Shown: positions 24,959-34,870 of the stretch, piece by piece | Numbering within the stretch: the first letter of the stretch is position 1 | Layout: every line of letters begins with the position of its first letter | Source: Acidobacteriota bacterium | Lineage (GTDB): Bacteria > Acidobacteriota > Terriglobia > Bryobacterales > UBA6623 | DNA length: 64,000 nucleotides | Reading direction: 5' to 3' | Assembly (NCBI GenBank): GCA_016125275.1 | Contig: WGMB01000018.1 | Span: 124,001 to 188,000, forward strand | Translations under genes and position numbers: made by a program | The notes under the pieces: generated by a model | Seen by the model: the letters and a program-made list of their open reading frames with translations, nothing else | What the model was told of the DNA's origin: nothing | Database searches by the model: none

Positions 24959-24963
24959 CCTCC
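24959..24963 (-). promoter_or_regulatory. Shine-Dalgarno that fixes the TTG start of the BNR gene
   Basis: On the minus strand GGAGG is followed by seven bases and TTG. No ATG or GTG in this frame has comparable support, so the TTG at 24951 is taken as the start. Confidence 0.65.
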
Positions 24964-25025
24964 ATCGTTCCGTCGAACGGGGATGTATGAAATCGACAGG
25001 GGCGCTGGAAAATTTTCGCCGGCGC

Positions 25026-26708
25026 CTAGCCCAGCTCGCCGCGCCGGCCGCGCTGCACGATATCCTCGCAGGCGCGGACGGTGAGGGCCATCATGGTGAG
25101 AGTGGGATTCTGGCAACCGATCGACGGGAAGGCCGCGCCGTCCGTCACGTAGATGTTGTCCACGTCGTGCGTGCGGTTCAGCGGAGTGAGGACGCTGGTC
25201 TTGGCGTCGGACCCCATCCGCGCCGTACCCATCTCGTGGATGCCAAAGCCCGGCACGGACATCACGCCGTCCATGACGACGTTCTTGGCCCCGGCGGCTT
25301 CGAGCATCTCCGCGCCCTGGATGCGGGCGTCCTCCCAGAGCTTCTTCTCGTTGGCGCTCCAGGTCATGTTCACCCGCAGCACGGGCACGCCCCAGGCGTC
25401 CACCACGTGCGGGTCGATCTCCACGTGGTTCTCGCGGCGCCCCAGGCATTCGCAGAAGCCGTTGAGGCCGATCGACCAGGAGGACTCGCTCCGGACGGCC
25501 TCCTTGAACCGCTTGCCGAACCCCGGCGCGTCCATGGCAAAGCCGGGAAACGCCGTGCCCTGGTAGCCGTAGCCGCGGATGAAGCCGTTGGTCTCGGCGC
25601 GATCCACGTTGCGGAAGCGCGGAATGTAGAGGCCGTTGGGCCGCCGCGGAGGTCCGGACCAGGCTTGCCCCTTGGGCAGCTCCGGAAAGTCCCCGCGAGC
25701 ATAGCCGCGGTAGGCGTGGTCCATCAGATACCGTCCCAGCACGCCGGAGGAGTTCCCGAGTCCGCCCGGCGCCGAGTTCAGCAGCAGGCGTGTGGACTCC
25801 AGCGTCGATGCGCACAGCACCACCACCTTGCCGCGCACCTCGCGCGCCTCGCGCGTCAGCCGGTCCAAATAGGCCACGCCGGTCGCCCGGCCGGTCCCCT
25901 TGTCCAGCAACAGGTGGGAGGCCACGGCGTCGGTGCGCAGCGTCAGGTTGCCGGTCTGCTCGGCGGCGCGCAGGGTCGTGAAGGGGCTGGAGTAATACGA
26001 GTAGGTGATGCAGCCCTGCTCGCAAGGGCCGCAATAGTGGCAGGCCGCCCGGCCGTTGTGGGCCTTGGTGACCACGGCCACGCGACCAATCGTCACCTTG
26101 CGCTTCATCTTCGCGCCGACCCGGTCGCGCAGCAGCGTCTCGCCGCAGGTGAGCGCCATGGGCGGCAGAAACACGGAGTCCGGCAGTTGCGGCAACCCCT
26201 CGGCCTGCCCGCTGATGCCGATGTAGCGCTCGACCTTCTCGTAGTAGGGCTCGACCTCCTTGAGGCTGATGGGCCAGTCGACGCCGAAGCCGTCGTGGCT
26301 GGCTGCCTTGAAGTCCAGGTCGCTGAGGCGATAACTCTGTCGCCCCCAAGACAGGGAGCGTCCGCCCAGCACGCGCATCCGAATCCAATGAAAGGGGCGA
26401 TCCTTCTGGAAGGTGTAGGGATTGTCGACGTCGTCGACGAACCAGCTCTTGTTCGACTCCCTGCAGGCGTAGCACAGCCGCTGGATCGGCTGGCGGGGCG
26501 AGAGCGTCGGATGCATGAAGCGATAGCGCTCGTCGTAGGGCTGGGCGTGCTCGGTGAAGTCCGCCTCGGTCACCTTCGGGCCGGCCTCGAGCAGGCAGAC
26601 CTTCAAGCCCGCCTCGGTGAGCTCCTTGGCGGCCCAGCCGCCCGTCGCGCCGGACCCCACCACCACCGCATCGAAGACTTCGCCCTTGGAAACAACCTGC
26701 AGCACCAC
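25026..26708 (-). CDS. GMC-family FAD-dependent oxidoreductase
   Basis: This 560-residue glucose-methanol-choline type flavoprotein has the N-terminal FAD loop [21 protein letters not shown], the internal [10 protein letters not shown] segment that binds the flavin, a CxxC-containing stretch ([11 protein letters not shown]), and the C-terminal GTARMGSD and [13 protein letters not shown] with the active-site Asn/His region. It probably oxidises a sugar or alcohol; substrate and electron acceptor are unknown. The start is one of two adjacent GTG codons, and no signal peptide is seen. The BNR gene begins 74 nt downstream on the same strand. Confidence 0.88.
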   Translation of the reverse strand: MVLQVVSKGEVFDAVVVGSGATGGWAAKELTEAGLKVCLLEAGPKVTEADFTEHAQPYDERYRFMHPTLSPRQPIQRLCYACRESNKSWFVDDVDNPYTFQKDRPFHWIRMRVLGGRSLSWGRQSYRLSDLDFKAASHDGFGVDWPISLKEVEPYYEKVERYIGISGQAEGLPQLPDSVFLPPMALTCGETLLRDRVGAKMKRKVTIGRVAVVTKAHNGRAACHYCGPCEQGCITYSYYSSPFTTLRAAEQTGNLTLRTDAVASHLLLDKGTGRATGVAYLDRLTREAREVRGKVVVLCASTLESTRLLLNSAPGGLGNSSGVLGRYLMDHAYRGYARGDFPELPKGQAWSGPPRRPNGLYIPRFRNVDRAETNGFIRGYGYQGTAFPGFAMDAPGFGKRFKEAVRSESSWSIGLNGFCECLGRRENHVEIDPHVVDAWGVPVLRVNMTWSANEKKLWEDARIQGAEMLEAAGAKNVVMDGVMSVPGFGIHEMGTARMGSDAKTSVLTPLNRTHDVDNIYVTDGAAFPSIGCQNPTLTMMALTVRACEDIVQRGRRGELG

Positions 26709-26748
26709 CGCAGTTTACACAACCAGGCGCGGAGCGGCACGAAAACGA

Positions 26749-26778
26749 AAAGGGATGCGCCGGCCGGCGCATCCCTTT
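26749..26778 (-). terminator. Terminator after ilvE (perfect palindrome)
   Basis: A perfect 30-nt palindrome (half AAAGGGATGCGCCGG) lies 24 nt past the ilvE stop on the minus strand, followed by a T-rich tract. Confidence 0.85.
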
Positions 26779-26802
26779 GATTTACGCTTGAGCGGGTCCG
26801 GC

Positions 26803-27723
<921 letters not shown>

Positions 27724-27800
27724 CCGCTTTCCGACCCCCGAGACGGAATCTTTCTATTATGCCTGAGGAAACACGGAAAGCCGAGCCGTCCGCCCGCCGA

Positions 27801-28415
27801 TCACAGCTTGCGCAAGCGGACGTTGCGAAAGCGGACCTCCAGAGGCGGTCCGGCGTGGACTTGGACGGCGATGCGGCCGGAGCGAGCCATCGCCGCGTCG
27901 GGCTCCTTGTACTCGACCGTGGTGCGCCCGTTGAGCGTCAGGCGGATCGAGCCGCCCTCGGCGCGCACCTCGTAGTCGTTCCAGTCGTCCTTGCGGACCA
28001 CTTGCTCGATGAGCTTTGGGTCGGCCTCGGCGAGGTTCTTGCGACGGCGCGATTCGTCATAGAGGTTGCCCCACCAACCCGGCCCAATGTCCGCCTGATA
28101 ACCGATCATTTCGGTGGAATTGGGGTCCCGTTCGCTGCGGAACTGCACACCGCTGTTGCCGATGTCGCGCAGCAGCCGCACCTCCAGGCGCAGCACGAAG
28201 TCCTGGTAGCGCTGGGCCGTGGCCAGGAAGACGTTCTTGCGGATGCCGGGCGAGCGGCCGACGATGCAGCCGTCCTCGACCCGCCAGATGCTCTCGTCGC
28301 CGTCCCAGCCGGCGAGGCTCGCGCCGTCGAACAGCGGTTCGAAGCCCTCCTCGGCGGCTCCCAGCGGGGCGGCAAAGGCGGCGGCGAGGGTGAGAAAACG
28401 GCGGCGATCGAGCAT
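27801..28415 (-). CDS. Tat-exported DUF1080 (3-keto-disaccharide hydrolase) protein
   Basis: This concanavalin-like jelly-roll protein of the DUF1080 family is now linked to cleavage of 3-keto-glycosides. Residues 1-21 carry a twin-arginine signal (RRRFLTLAAAFAAPLG). The family pattern follows: FEPLFDGASLAGWDG, WRVEDGCIVGRS, FVLRLEVRLLRDIGNSGVQFRS and a final VRFRNVRLRKL. At 204 residues it is complete. It is one of three DUF1080 proteins in the window; they are similar in fold but not close copies. Confidence 0.9.
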   Translation of the reverse strand: MLDRRRFLTLAAAFAAPLGAAEEGFEPLFDGASLAGWDGDESIWRVEDGCIVGRSPGIRKNVFLATAQRYQDFVLRLEVRLLRDIGNSGVQFRSERDPNSTEMIGYQADIGPGWWGNLYDESRRRKNLAEADPKLIEQVVRKDDWNDYEVRAEGGSIRLTLNGRTTVEYKEPDAAMARSGRIAVQVHAGPPLEVRFRNVRLRKL

Positions 28416-28596
28416 GGCGCGATGATGCTACCAGAAGCGAGGCGCCTGTGCGAAGCTTCGCCTCAGAGGCCCTGCGATACCATGGTTTAGGGCCGAACTG
28501 GGCGGCTGGGGAGCCGCCGCGGCGGGGACTGTAACGGCCGGACCGTCTTCCGGCGTCTAAAAACACACACCAAGCAGCGCCAAGAGGAACAGATCG

Positions 28597-30024
28597 ATGA
28601 CTTCTTTGAAAAGGCGATTCGCCATTTTCACCGGAATTCGCAACGCCGCGGCCGTGCTGTTGTTGGCGGCCCTGTGGCTGCCCGCCGCCACCGAGCGGAA
28701 AGAGATCAAGCCCGGCTTCAACCTCTTCTCCAAGGAGCAGGACATCGCGCTCGGCAAGGAAGCCGCCGCCGAAATCGAGAAGGAGGTGCAGATCGTCAAC
28801 GACAAAGAGCTGACGGCCTACATCGAAAAGATCGGCAACAAGCTCGTGAAGGTCTCGCCCGACCCGTCCTATCCCTTCAGCTTCAAGGTCGTGGCTGACG
28901 ATTCGATCAACGCCTTCGCGCTGCCGGGCGGCCCGACGTTTATCCAGACCGGCTTGATCAAGGCCGCCGACAACGAGGCGCAGGTGGCTGGCGTCATGGG
29001 GCACGAGCTGGGGCACGTGGTGCTGCGGCACTCGACCAACCAGGCGTCGAAGCAGTCGATGTTCCAGTTGCCGGCGATGCTGGCCTCGGGCGTGCTGGGC
29101 CAGAAAGGCGGCATGCTGGGGGCTCTGGGCCAGCTCGGCCTGAGCTTTGGGCTGAACTCGGCCATGATGAGCTACTCGCGCAAAGCCGAACACGACGCCG
29201 ACATCGTGGGCGCGCGGATGCTGGCCGCCGCCGGCTACAGCCCCATCGAGATGGCGAACTTCTTCCAGAAGCTCGAGGCCGAGGGAGGCTCCCGCGCGCC
29301 GCAGTTCTTCTCGAGCCACCCCAATCCCGGCAACCGCGTGCAGTATGTAACCGAGGAGATCAGCGGATACCGCCAGTCCACGGACTACATCACCAACACG
29401 CCGGAGTTCGCCAAGATGAAGGCGCGCGCTGAAAGCATCCGCCCGTCCAAATCCGCCGCAACGAACCCCGCCACAACGAACCAGGGCGGCGGGCAGACCA
29501 GCTCCGGCAGCTCCTCCGGTGGCGCCTCGTCGAGCGGCTCGGCCTCAGGCTCCGGGGTGGTCAACGGCATCTACAGCGGTGACGGTTACGCCTTCAAGCC
29601 GCCTTCGGGATGGCAAGCGCGGCCGGCGCAACAAGGCGGCGGGATGTCCGCTCTGCCGTCGAACGGCGTGGTGGGCCAGTCGATCGCCCGGGGAATCCTG
29701 GTGGACTTCGCCGCGGCGGACGGCGCCAACCTGCAGCGCTCGACCGACCGCCTGATCCAGACGCTGCAGCAGCAGAACCAAGGCCTCGCACCCCTGGACG
29801 GCATGCGCCAGGGCATCACGCTCGACGGCACGCCGGGTGAAAGCGTCTTCCTGGAAGGGCAGTCCGCCGTCGGCGGCGAGCGGGAGTACGTGTGGCTGGT
29901 GACGGCGCTGAACCCCAAGGGCCTGTTCTACATGGCGATGATCTCGCCGGCGAGCGAGTACCAGAGCCTCCGCGGCCAGTACGAAGAGGCGGTCCGCTCG
30001 TTGACGTTCACCTCGGCGCGGTAA
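28597..30024 (+). CDS. M48-family zinc metalloprotease with PsbP-like C-terminal domain
   Basis: This exported metalloprotease of the BepA/LoiP type has a signal segment at about 12-31. Zinc site HELGH is at 136-140 with a third ligand in the KAEHDADIVG region. The protease domain ends near 280 and is followed by a Gly/Ser-rich linker (about 290-320). A separate domain of about 150 residues then starts GDGYAFKPPSGWQ and ends PASEYQSLRGQYEEAVRSL, which resembles PsbP-like folds. M48 proteins of this layout handle outer-membrane protein quality control. The 181-nt region upstream shows no clear promoter. Confidence 0.9.
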   Translation: MTSLKRRFAIFTGIRNAAAVLLLAALWLPAATERKEIKPGFNLFSKEQDIALGKEAAAEIEKEVQIVNDKELTAYIEKIGNKLVKVSPDPSYPFSFKVVADDSINAFALPGGPTFIQTGLIKAADNEAQVAGVMGHELGHVVLRHSTNQASKQSMFQLPAMLASGVLGQKGGMLGALGQLGLSFGLNSAMMSYSRKAEHDADIVGARMLAAAGYSPIEMANFFQKLEAEGGSRAPQFFSSHPNPGNRVQYVTEEISGYRQSTDYITNTPEFAKMKARAESIRPSKSAATNPATTNQGGGQTSSGSSSGGASSSGSASGSGVVNGIYSGDGYAFKPPSGWQARPAQQGGGMSALPSNGVVGQSIARGILVDFAAADGANLQRSTDRLIQTLQQQNQGLAPLDGMRQGITLDGTPGESVFLEGQSAVGGEREYVWLVTALNPKGLFYMAMISPASEYQSLRGQYEEAVRSLTFTSAR

Positions 30025-30074
30025 GCGCATCCCTGCAAAGTCTGGGTTGACCGGACGCTGCGGCGCTGATTAGA

Positions 30075-30088
30075 TAGGTAAGTGCCTA
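30075..30088 (+). promoter_or_regulatory. Probable ArsR operator overlapping the start codon
   Basis: TAGG and CCTA half-sites, 6 nt apart, straddle the GTG start of the ArsR-type gene. The palindrome is imperfect, but its position fits autorepression of the ArsR-SRPBCC operon. Confidence 0.5.
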
Positions 30089-30423
30089 ACCAACGAGCGG
30101 CCGGGTTGGACCGTGTGTTCCACGGGTTGGCCGATCCCACGCGCCGGGCTGTGCTGGAGCGGCTGAGCCGCGGGCCGGCTCCGGTGAGCGAGCTGGCCCG
30201 CCCGTTCAAAATGGCCTTGCCGTCGTTCCTGCAACATTTGGGCGTGCTGGAAGAGTGCGGCTTGGTGGTCTCCCGCAAGGTGGGCCGCGTGCGCACCTGC
30301 CGGCTCGCGCCGCGGCGGCTGCGGCTCGCTGAGTCCTGGCTGGAAAAGCAGCGCGCGAGCTGGAACGCTCGTTTCGATCAATTGGACGCCTATTTGGCGA
30401 ACCTCGAGGAAAACCAAGAATGA
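30082..30423 (+). CDS. ArsR-family winged-helix repressor
   Basis: This 113-residue helix-turn-helix protein carries the hallmark LDRVFHGLADPTRRAVLERL, followed by the recognition helix region VSELARPFKMALPSFLQHLGVLEECGLVV and the wing RKVGRVRTCRLAP. No metal-binding cysteines are present, so it is of the SRPBCC-partner type, not a metal sensor. The GTG start lies inside a likely operator, and its stop overlaps the ATG of the SRPBCC gene. Confidence 0.9.
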   Translation: MPNQRAAGLDRVFHGLADPTRRAVLERLSRGPAPVSELARPFKMALPSFLQHLGVLEECGLVVSRKVGRVRTCRLAPRRLRLAESWLEKQRASWNARFDQLDAYLANLEENQE

Positions 30424-30923
30424 ATCCTTCGACCCTACAGCTCGATCCCAAGCTCGACCTCGTGTTCGAGCGCGTGGTGGACGCCTCCCCCGACAAAGTC
30501 TGGCGGGCCTGGACGATGCCCGAGCACTTGAAGAAGTGGTTTACCCCGGCGCCCTGGAAAACAGTCGATTGCGAGATCGACCTGCGACCCGGCGGCGTCT
30601 TTCGAACGGTGATGCAGTCGCCCGAGGGCGTGGATACCGTCAACCTGGGCTGCTACCTGGACTTCGCCGTGAACGAGCGACTGGTGTGGACGAACGCCCT
30701 GGGACCGGGCTTTCGGCCGCAAAGCCCTTCCACCGACGACGATTGCTCGTCGTTCCGGTTCACGGCGACAATTACGCTGGAGCCGCTGGGTCAGGGAACG
30801 CGCTACCGGGCCGTCGTGCAGCACGGCGACGAGGCGGGGCGGCAACGTCATGAGGAGATGGGGTTCCACGATGGCTGGGGCGCGGTCACGACCCAGCTCG
30901 AAGCGCTGGCGAAGGCCCTGTAG
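30420..30923 (+). CDS. SRPBCC/AHSA1-domain protein
   Basis: This 167-residue START-like hydrophobic-ligand-binding protein begins with the family pattern VFERVVDASPDKVWRAWTMPEHLKKWF and ends with EEMGFHDGWGAVTTQLEALAKAL. It is translationally coupled to the preceding ArsR-type repressor, a widespread two-gene arrangement whose ligand is generally unknown. Cytoplasmic. Confidence 0.9.
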   Translation: MNPSTLQLDPKLDLVFERVVDASPDKVWRAWTMPEHLKKWFTPAPWKTVDCEIDLRPGGVFRTVMQSPEGVDTVNLGCYLDFAVNERLVWTNALGPGFRPQSPSTDDDCSSFRFTATITLEPLGQGTRYRAVVQHGDEAGRQRHEEMGFHDGWGAVTTQLEALAKAL

Positions 30924-30959
30924 CTCTCCGCGGGTCCGCAGACTCCGGTTTGCGGGACA

Positions 30960-31817
30960 ATGCGGAGCGTGAAGCACGTGCGATGGCTGCTGTGGCTGGC
31001 TCTGCCGGCGTTGGCGTTCGGGCAGGCGGAGGCGGACCGCGAGGAGTGGCTGCAGCTCTTCAACGGGCGCGACCTTTCGGGTTGGATTCCGAAGATTCGC
31101 GGGCATCGCTTGGGCGACAACTTCGGCGACACCTTCCGCGTGGAGGACGGCCTGCTCGTGGTTCGCTACGACGCTTACGACAAGTTCGACGAGCGCTTCG
31201 GCCACTTGTTCTACGAGAAGCCGTACTCGTACTACCGGCTGCGGGTGGAGTACCGCTTTGTGGGCCGTCAGGCGGCGGAAGGGCCGGACTGGGCTCGGCG
31301 CAACAGCGGCGTGATGATCCACGGGCAGACGCCCGAGTCGATGACCGTCGATCAGAATTTCCCCATTTCCATCGAGGTGCAGTTGCTGGGCGGTCTGGGC
31401 GAAGGGCCGCGCACGACGGCCAACCTGTGCACGCCGGGCACGAATGTGGTGATGGACGGCAAGCTCGTGACGCGCCACTGCACTCTCTCCAGCTCCAAGA
31501 CCTACGACGGAGACCAGTGGGTGACGGCCGAGGTGCTGGCGCTGGGCGACAGCGTGATCCGCCACGCGGTGGACGGCAAAACCGTGCTCGAGTACAACCT
31601 GCCGCAAGTGGGCGGCGGCGTGGTGGACGGTTTCGATCCGAAGGCGAAGCCGGATGGGGCGCTGCTCTCCGGCGGCTCGATCTCGTTGCAGAGCGAGAGC
31701 CACCCGGTGGAGTTTCGCAAAGTGGAGCTGCTGGAGCTGGAGGGTTGCATGGACCCCAAGGCCCGCAACTACAAGACGTACTTCGTGAAGTCCGACCCGG
31801 ACCGCTGCCGGTACTAA
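30960..31817 (+). CDS. Secreted DUF1080 protein with C-terminal extension
   Basis: This 285-residue DUF1080-family protein has a signal peptide at 1-21 (RWLLWLALPALAFGQ). The family pattern is EEWLQLFNGRDLSGWIPKIR, FRVEDGLLVV, YRLRVEYRFVG, NSGVMIHGQTPE and ISIEVQLLGG. The C-terminal 25 residues (LEGCMDPKARNYKTYFVKSDP) hold two Cys and form the short tail found in a subset of the family. It converges on the LacI-type gene with a 4-nt overlap, which suggests but does not prove shared sugar-related function. Confidence 0.88.
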   Translation: MRSVKHVRWLLWLALPALAFGQAEADREEWLQLFNGRDLSGWIPKIRGHRLGDNFGDTFRVEDGLLVVRYDAYDKFDERFGHLFYEKPYSYYRLRVEYRFVGRQAAEGPDWARRNSGVMIHGQTPESMTVDQNFPISIEVQLLGGLGEGPRTTANLCTPGTNVVMDGKLVTRHCTLSSSKTYDGDQWVTAEVLALGDSVIRHAVDGKTVLEYNLPQVGGGVVDGFDPKAKPDGALLSGGSISLQSESHPVEFRKVELLELEGCMDPKARNYKTYFVKSDPDRCRY

Positions 31818-32827
31818 CGGCTGGGCGGCGGCCCCGTGGAGCGGCCGATGACGAGCTTGGGGCTCAGCATCACGTCGGGCAGGTCGGCCGGGGAGCCGCC
31901 TCCGATCATGGCCAGCAGGGTGCGTCCGGCGGTGGCGCCGATCTCGGCGCGCGACCATTCCGTGGTGGTCAGGTACTGCTCGGGCAGATAGTCCGGCTCA
32001 ATTTTGCCGACGCCTGTGATGGAGAGGTCCTGCGGCACTTTTAGCCCGAGCCGGCGGGCGGATTGCGCCAGCCCGAGGGCACAGGGGTCGTTGACGGCGC
32101 AGATGGCGGTCGGGCGGCTGGGGCGTTGCAGCAGTTGCAGGCCCGCCTCACGGCCGGCGTCCACGGTAAAGCCGCCGGGGACGATCCAGTCCGGGTTCTC
32201 GCGCAAGCCGAGCGCACGAAGGCTCTCCCGAAAGCCCGCCAAACGCAGTGAAGACGTGCTCACGTCGGGACCGCGGATGAAGCCGATGTCCCGATGCCCG
32301 AGGTTCGCCAGGTGTTCCACGCAGAGCCGTATGGTGGCGTCGTCGTCGCCATGGACGCGGGCCGACTCCAGGGCGGGGAAGTAGCGGTCGATCAGCACGA
32401 AAGGCACGCCCTCTTCGGCCAGGCCTGCGTAGAGCTCGGGGTCGTCTTGGGGAAAGGTCGAGGCGGCGATCAAGCCGTCGACGCGTCCGCCGACGAGCAT
32501 GTCCACTTCCCGGCGCTCGCGCTCGGGGCTGCCGGCGGAGTTGCACAGGATGAGGGTGTAACCGTCGGGCTCGATGGCCTCCTGAATGCCGCCGGTGATC
32601 TCCGAAAAGAAGGTGTGGGAAATTTCAGGGATGACCACGCCGATGAGCTTGGACTGGCGGGAGACGAGGCCGCGGGCGAAGCGGTTGGGCCGGTAGTTGA
32701 GCTCGCGGGCGCGCTCTTCCACGCGGGCGCGGGTCTCATCCTTGACGTCGGGATGCCCGTTGAGGGCGCGCGAGACGGTCATCGCGGAGAGGCCGAGCTC
32801 GGCGGCAATGTCCTGGATGGTGGTCAT
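31814..32827 (-). CDS. LacI-family transcriptional regulator
   Basis: This sugar-responsive repressor has an N-terminal helix-turn-helix (TIQDIAAELGLSAMTVSRAL), a hinge (ELNYRPNRFARGLV) and a periplasmic-binding-protein-like effector domain (LIGVVIPEISHTFFSEITGG to VGKIEPDYLPEQYLTTTEW). The start at 32827 matches normal LacI N-termini; the frame continues to 33013 without similarity. It is adjacent to a DUF1080 glycan hydrolase and may govern sugar genes. The ligand is unknown. Confidence 0.93.
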   Translation of the reverse strand: MTTIQDIAAELGLSAMTVSRALNGHPDVKDETRARVEERARELNYRPNRFARGLVSRQSKLIGVVIPEISHTFFSEITGGIQEAIEPDGYTLILCNSAGSPERERREVDMLVGGRVDGLIAASTFPQDDPELYAGLAEEGVPFVLIDRYFPALESARVHGDDDATIRLCVEHLANLGHRDIGFIRGPDVSTSSLRLAGFRESLRALGLRENPDWIVPGGFTVDAGREAGLQLLQRPSRPTAICAVNDPCALGLAQSARRLGLKVPQDLSITGVGKIEPDYLPEQYLTTTEWSRAEIGATAGRTLLAMIGGGSPADLPDVMLSPKLVIGRSTGPPPSR

Positions 32828-32963
32828 CCGGCGGCGCATGGGCTGGTCGCGGCTCATCCCGGTTCCAGGATAGGGTAACGCGAAAGAAACGGGCGGGGGC
32901 GCTTTGGGGTGTGCAGGCCGGTCGGACGTCCGCCGATAGCCAAGTGCGTAGAAAAGAGATTCC

Positions 32964-33338
32964 ATGGCAGGGGCAACCGAGGGGTCGCTGGTCGACCAGA
33001 TCATGGAGCACATCCGGCAGCACAGCGCCTGGAAGGCCCGGATGCTGGAGGCGATTCAGACCGGACGGTGGCCGGGTCTGGTAAGCGAGGTTTCGGTTGA
33101 CAACAAGTGCGCCTTCGGCCGGTGGCTTGGCGACTTTGCAGCCGATTTTCAGGACGACCCGCACTACCAAGACGTCAAGCGGCTGCACGCCGCCTTTCAT
33201 GTGCAGGCGGCAAAGACTCTGAGCGACGGGCTGGCCGGCCGGCGCGATGAGGCGATCCGCGACGTCGAGAACGGAGCGTTCTCGAAGGCTTCGAGCGCGC
33301 TGGTGCTGGCGATGTCGCGCTGGCGCCTGACGCTGTGA
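32964..33338 (+). CDS. Stand-alone CZB (chemoreceptor zinc-binding) domain protein
   Basis: This 124-residue protein is made only of a CZB four-helix domain. The zinc ligands expected for the family are present: His20 (IRQHSAWKARM), Cys49 (DNKCAFGRWL), and His75 and His79 (RLHAAFH). CZB domains usually sit at the C-terminus of chemoreceptors or diguanylate cyclases, where they sense zinc or hypochlorite. Here no partner domain is fused and no chemotaxis gene is in view, so it is probably a soluble sensor acting in trans. Confidence 0.88.
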   Translation: MAGATEGSLVDQIMEHIRQHSAWKARMLEAIQTGRWPGLVSEVSVDNKCAFGRWLGDFAADFQDDPHYQDVKRLHAAFHVQAAKTLSDGLAGRRDEAIRDVENGAFSKASSALVLAMSRWRLTL

Positions 33339-33527
33339 GCGGATGTCGAGTCCAACACGCAGCACCTTTCCGCTCCGGCCGACCCTCATGCCAGAGACGC
33401 GTTCGTCCTCTCGGCGCCTTGCAATGCCCCATCGCCGAACTGTAGGCAAGCCAGGCTAGCTACCCACGTACGATCCGCACTTCCGGATACTTATATCGAG
33501 GGAGGCCTCGGGGTCGTCCCAATGGCG
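33339..33527. other. Intergenic stretch without recognisable gene
   Basis: Between the CZB gene and the first tRNA-Leu-associated repeat I see no convincing coding frame, tRNA or terminator. It continues into the repeat that starts near 33528. Confidence 0.5.
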
Positions 33528-33732
<205 letters not shown>

Positions 33733-34037
33733 GTTTCTAGGCCCTACCGGCGGGTACGCTGGAACCGCAAGTCGTGGATTCTACGGGGTGGCGACTACGC
33801 CGCAACCCCGCCCGATTTGCTCGAAACAAGTACAAAAAGACGTTCTGTACCGCTGCTTGTCCCCGGCTTGCGCTGTGGGCCGCTGTGCGCGGTCGTGGGG
33901 CCGCATGGCAGCCAAGCTAGGCCGAACCGGCGACGGCTGCTTGTGGGGCATGACAGCGCCCAAAAGGCTGCGCCAGAATCTGCGCAGAATTGGTCGCCCG
34001 GTTCGCGCTGGGGCCAATCCCTTTTCCGATCAGCGCT
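33733..34037. other. Gene-free stretch inside tRNA-Leu-bounded cassette
   Basis: No supported gene. A segment around 33765-33785 (GGAACCGCAAGTCGTGG) weakly resembles the variable arm and T-stem approach of tRNA-Leu, perhaps a decayed 3' half, but this is not convincing. Confidence 0.35.
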
Positions 34038-34454
34038 ATGCAGCAAGCACGTGAACCGTTGTTCGCTCCGGGCTTTCGGATCTGCGACGCCCTATTGATT
34101 TCCATCGTCGCAGGGACCCCGCTGCTCTTGTACTGGTCACTGGACCGGGTATCGCTCAACTGGGTCCACGCAGGCTCCCTAGCTCTAGCCGTGGTCCCGC
34201 TACTCGACTTGCTGAGATTGAGGATCGCCTTCGCCCTTCTAGCTATCCCCTTCTTCGCTTGGGCGGCTATTTCTATATTTCGAATGATCTTTCTTCCGCC
34301 AACTCTTGGTGATCTGGTCAATCCTCTCTACGTTGAGAAATGGGTAACCAGCGCCTTCATTGGGGCGGCGATCGGTATGTACTTCTGGACAAAGACCGGA
34401 TGGGGAAGCGCCGCTACGGAGGAGGATACTGATTCGTTTGATGCCTTAGAGTAG
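34038..34454 (+). CDS. Orphan membrane protein, four predicted helices
   Basis: I do not recognise this 138-residue protein. Helices are predicted at about 15-34 (ALLISIVAGTPLLLYWSL), 42-60 (HAGSLALAVVPLLDLLRL), 62-82 (IAFALLAIPFFAWAAISIF) and 100-118 (WVTSAFIGAAIGMYFWT). An acidic cytoplasmic tail ends EEDTDSFDALE. The ATG at 34038 is preferred over 33990. Base composition is visibly less GC-rich than the neighbours, consistent with foreign origin. It lies within the tRNA-Leu-flanked cassette. Confidence 0.6.
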   Translation: MQQAREPLFAPGFRICDALLISIVAGTPLLLYWSLDRVSLNWVHAGSLALAVVPLLDLLRLRIAFALLAIPFFAWAAISIFRMIFLPPTLGDLVNPLYVEKWVTSAFIGAAIGMYFWTKTGWGSAATEEDTDSFDALE

Positions 34455-34497
34455 GCGGAAACAATCGACGGTCCAAGCTCCCTGGGTGCGATCCTAG

Positions 34498-34794
34498 TCA
34501 GAACTTTGGTAGCAAGTGCGCCTTGCTTTCGATGAACGAGGCTAGGGCATAGGCAATTGGCTTGTTGGTTTGATCGTTGGGGTCCCATTGGCTAAAGATC
34601 TCGTACAAAGACCTGGCTGCTGCGCCGATCGCGGCAAGTTCCAAATCGTCCGGCGAATTTCCCGACAAGTCTAGATCCTGCGCAGCGACGTGCTCCTTGA
34701 GTCGCTCTGCTTCGGTTTCCGCTAGCCCGCTCTCAGATTCCTTCCACGAAACCGCTGCACGAAGCATGTGGCTGTATTCCCAAGGTACTCGCAT
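34498..34794 (-). CDS. Orphan small soluble protein
   Basis: This 98-residue, helix-rich acidic protein has no recognised motif. It starts MRVPWEYSHMLRAAVSW and contains WDPNDQTNKPIAYALASF near the end. It has no signal or membrane segment and lower GC than the core genome. It is convergent with the orphan membrane gene and sits in the tRNA-Leu-flanked cassette. An immunity-like or phage-derived role is possible but unsupported. Confidence 0.55.
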   Translation of the reverse strand: MRVPWEYSHMLRAAVSWKESESGLAETEAERLKEHVAAQDLDLSGNSPDDLELAAIGAAARSLYEIFSQWDPNDQTNKPIAYALASFIESKAHLLPKF

Positions 34795-34823
34795 TACGCC
34801 AGTTTAGCTCAGGCGGACGGAAA

Positions 34824-34845
34824 GGGCCCCCATTGCTGGGGGCCT
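34824..34845 (-). terminator. Terminator of the secreted cassette gene
   Basis: A 7-bp GC stem (GGCCCCC and its complement) with a 6-nt loop is followed on the minus strand by CTTTCC, 25 nt past the stop of the gene at 34871-35326. Confidence 0.65.
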
Positions 34846-34870
34846 GCTCGGGCTCGTCCGTGGTGCCGGT

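Noticed and set aside
23824-26772. 982-codon frame joining the BNR gene to upstream sequence
   Set aside because: The upstream part overlaps the GMC oxidoreductase out of frame; the BNR protein starts at the TTG with a good ribosome-binding site.
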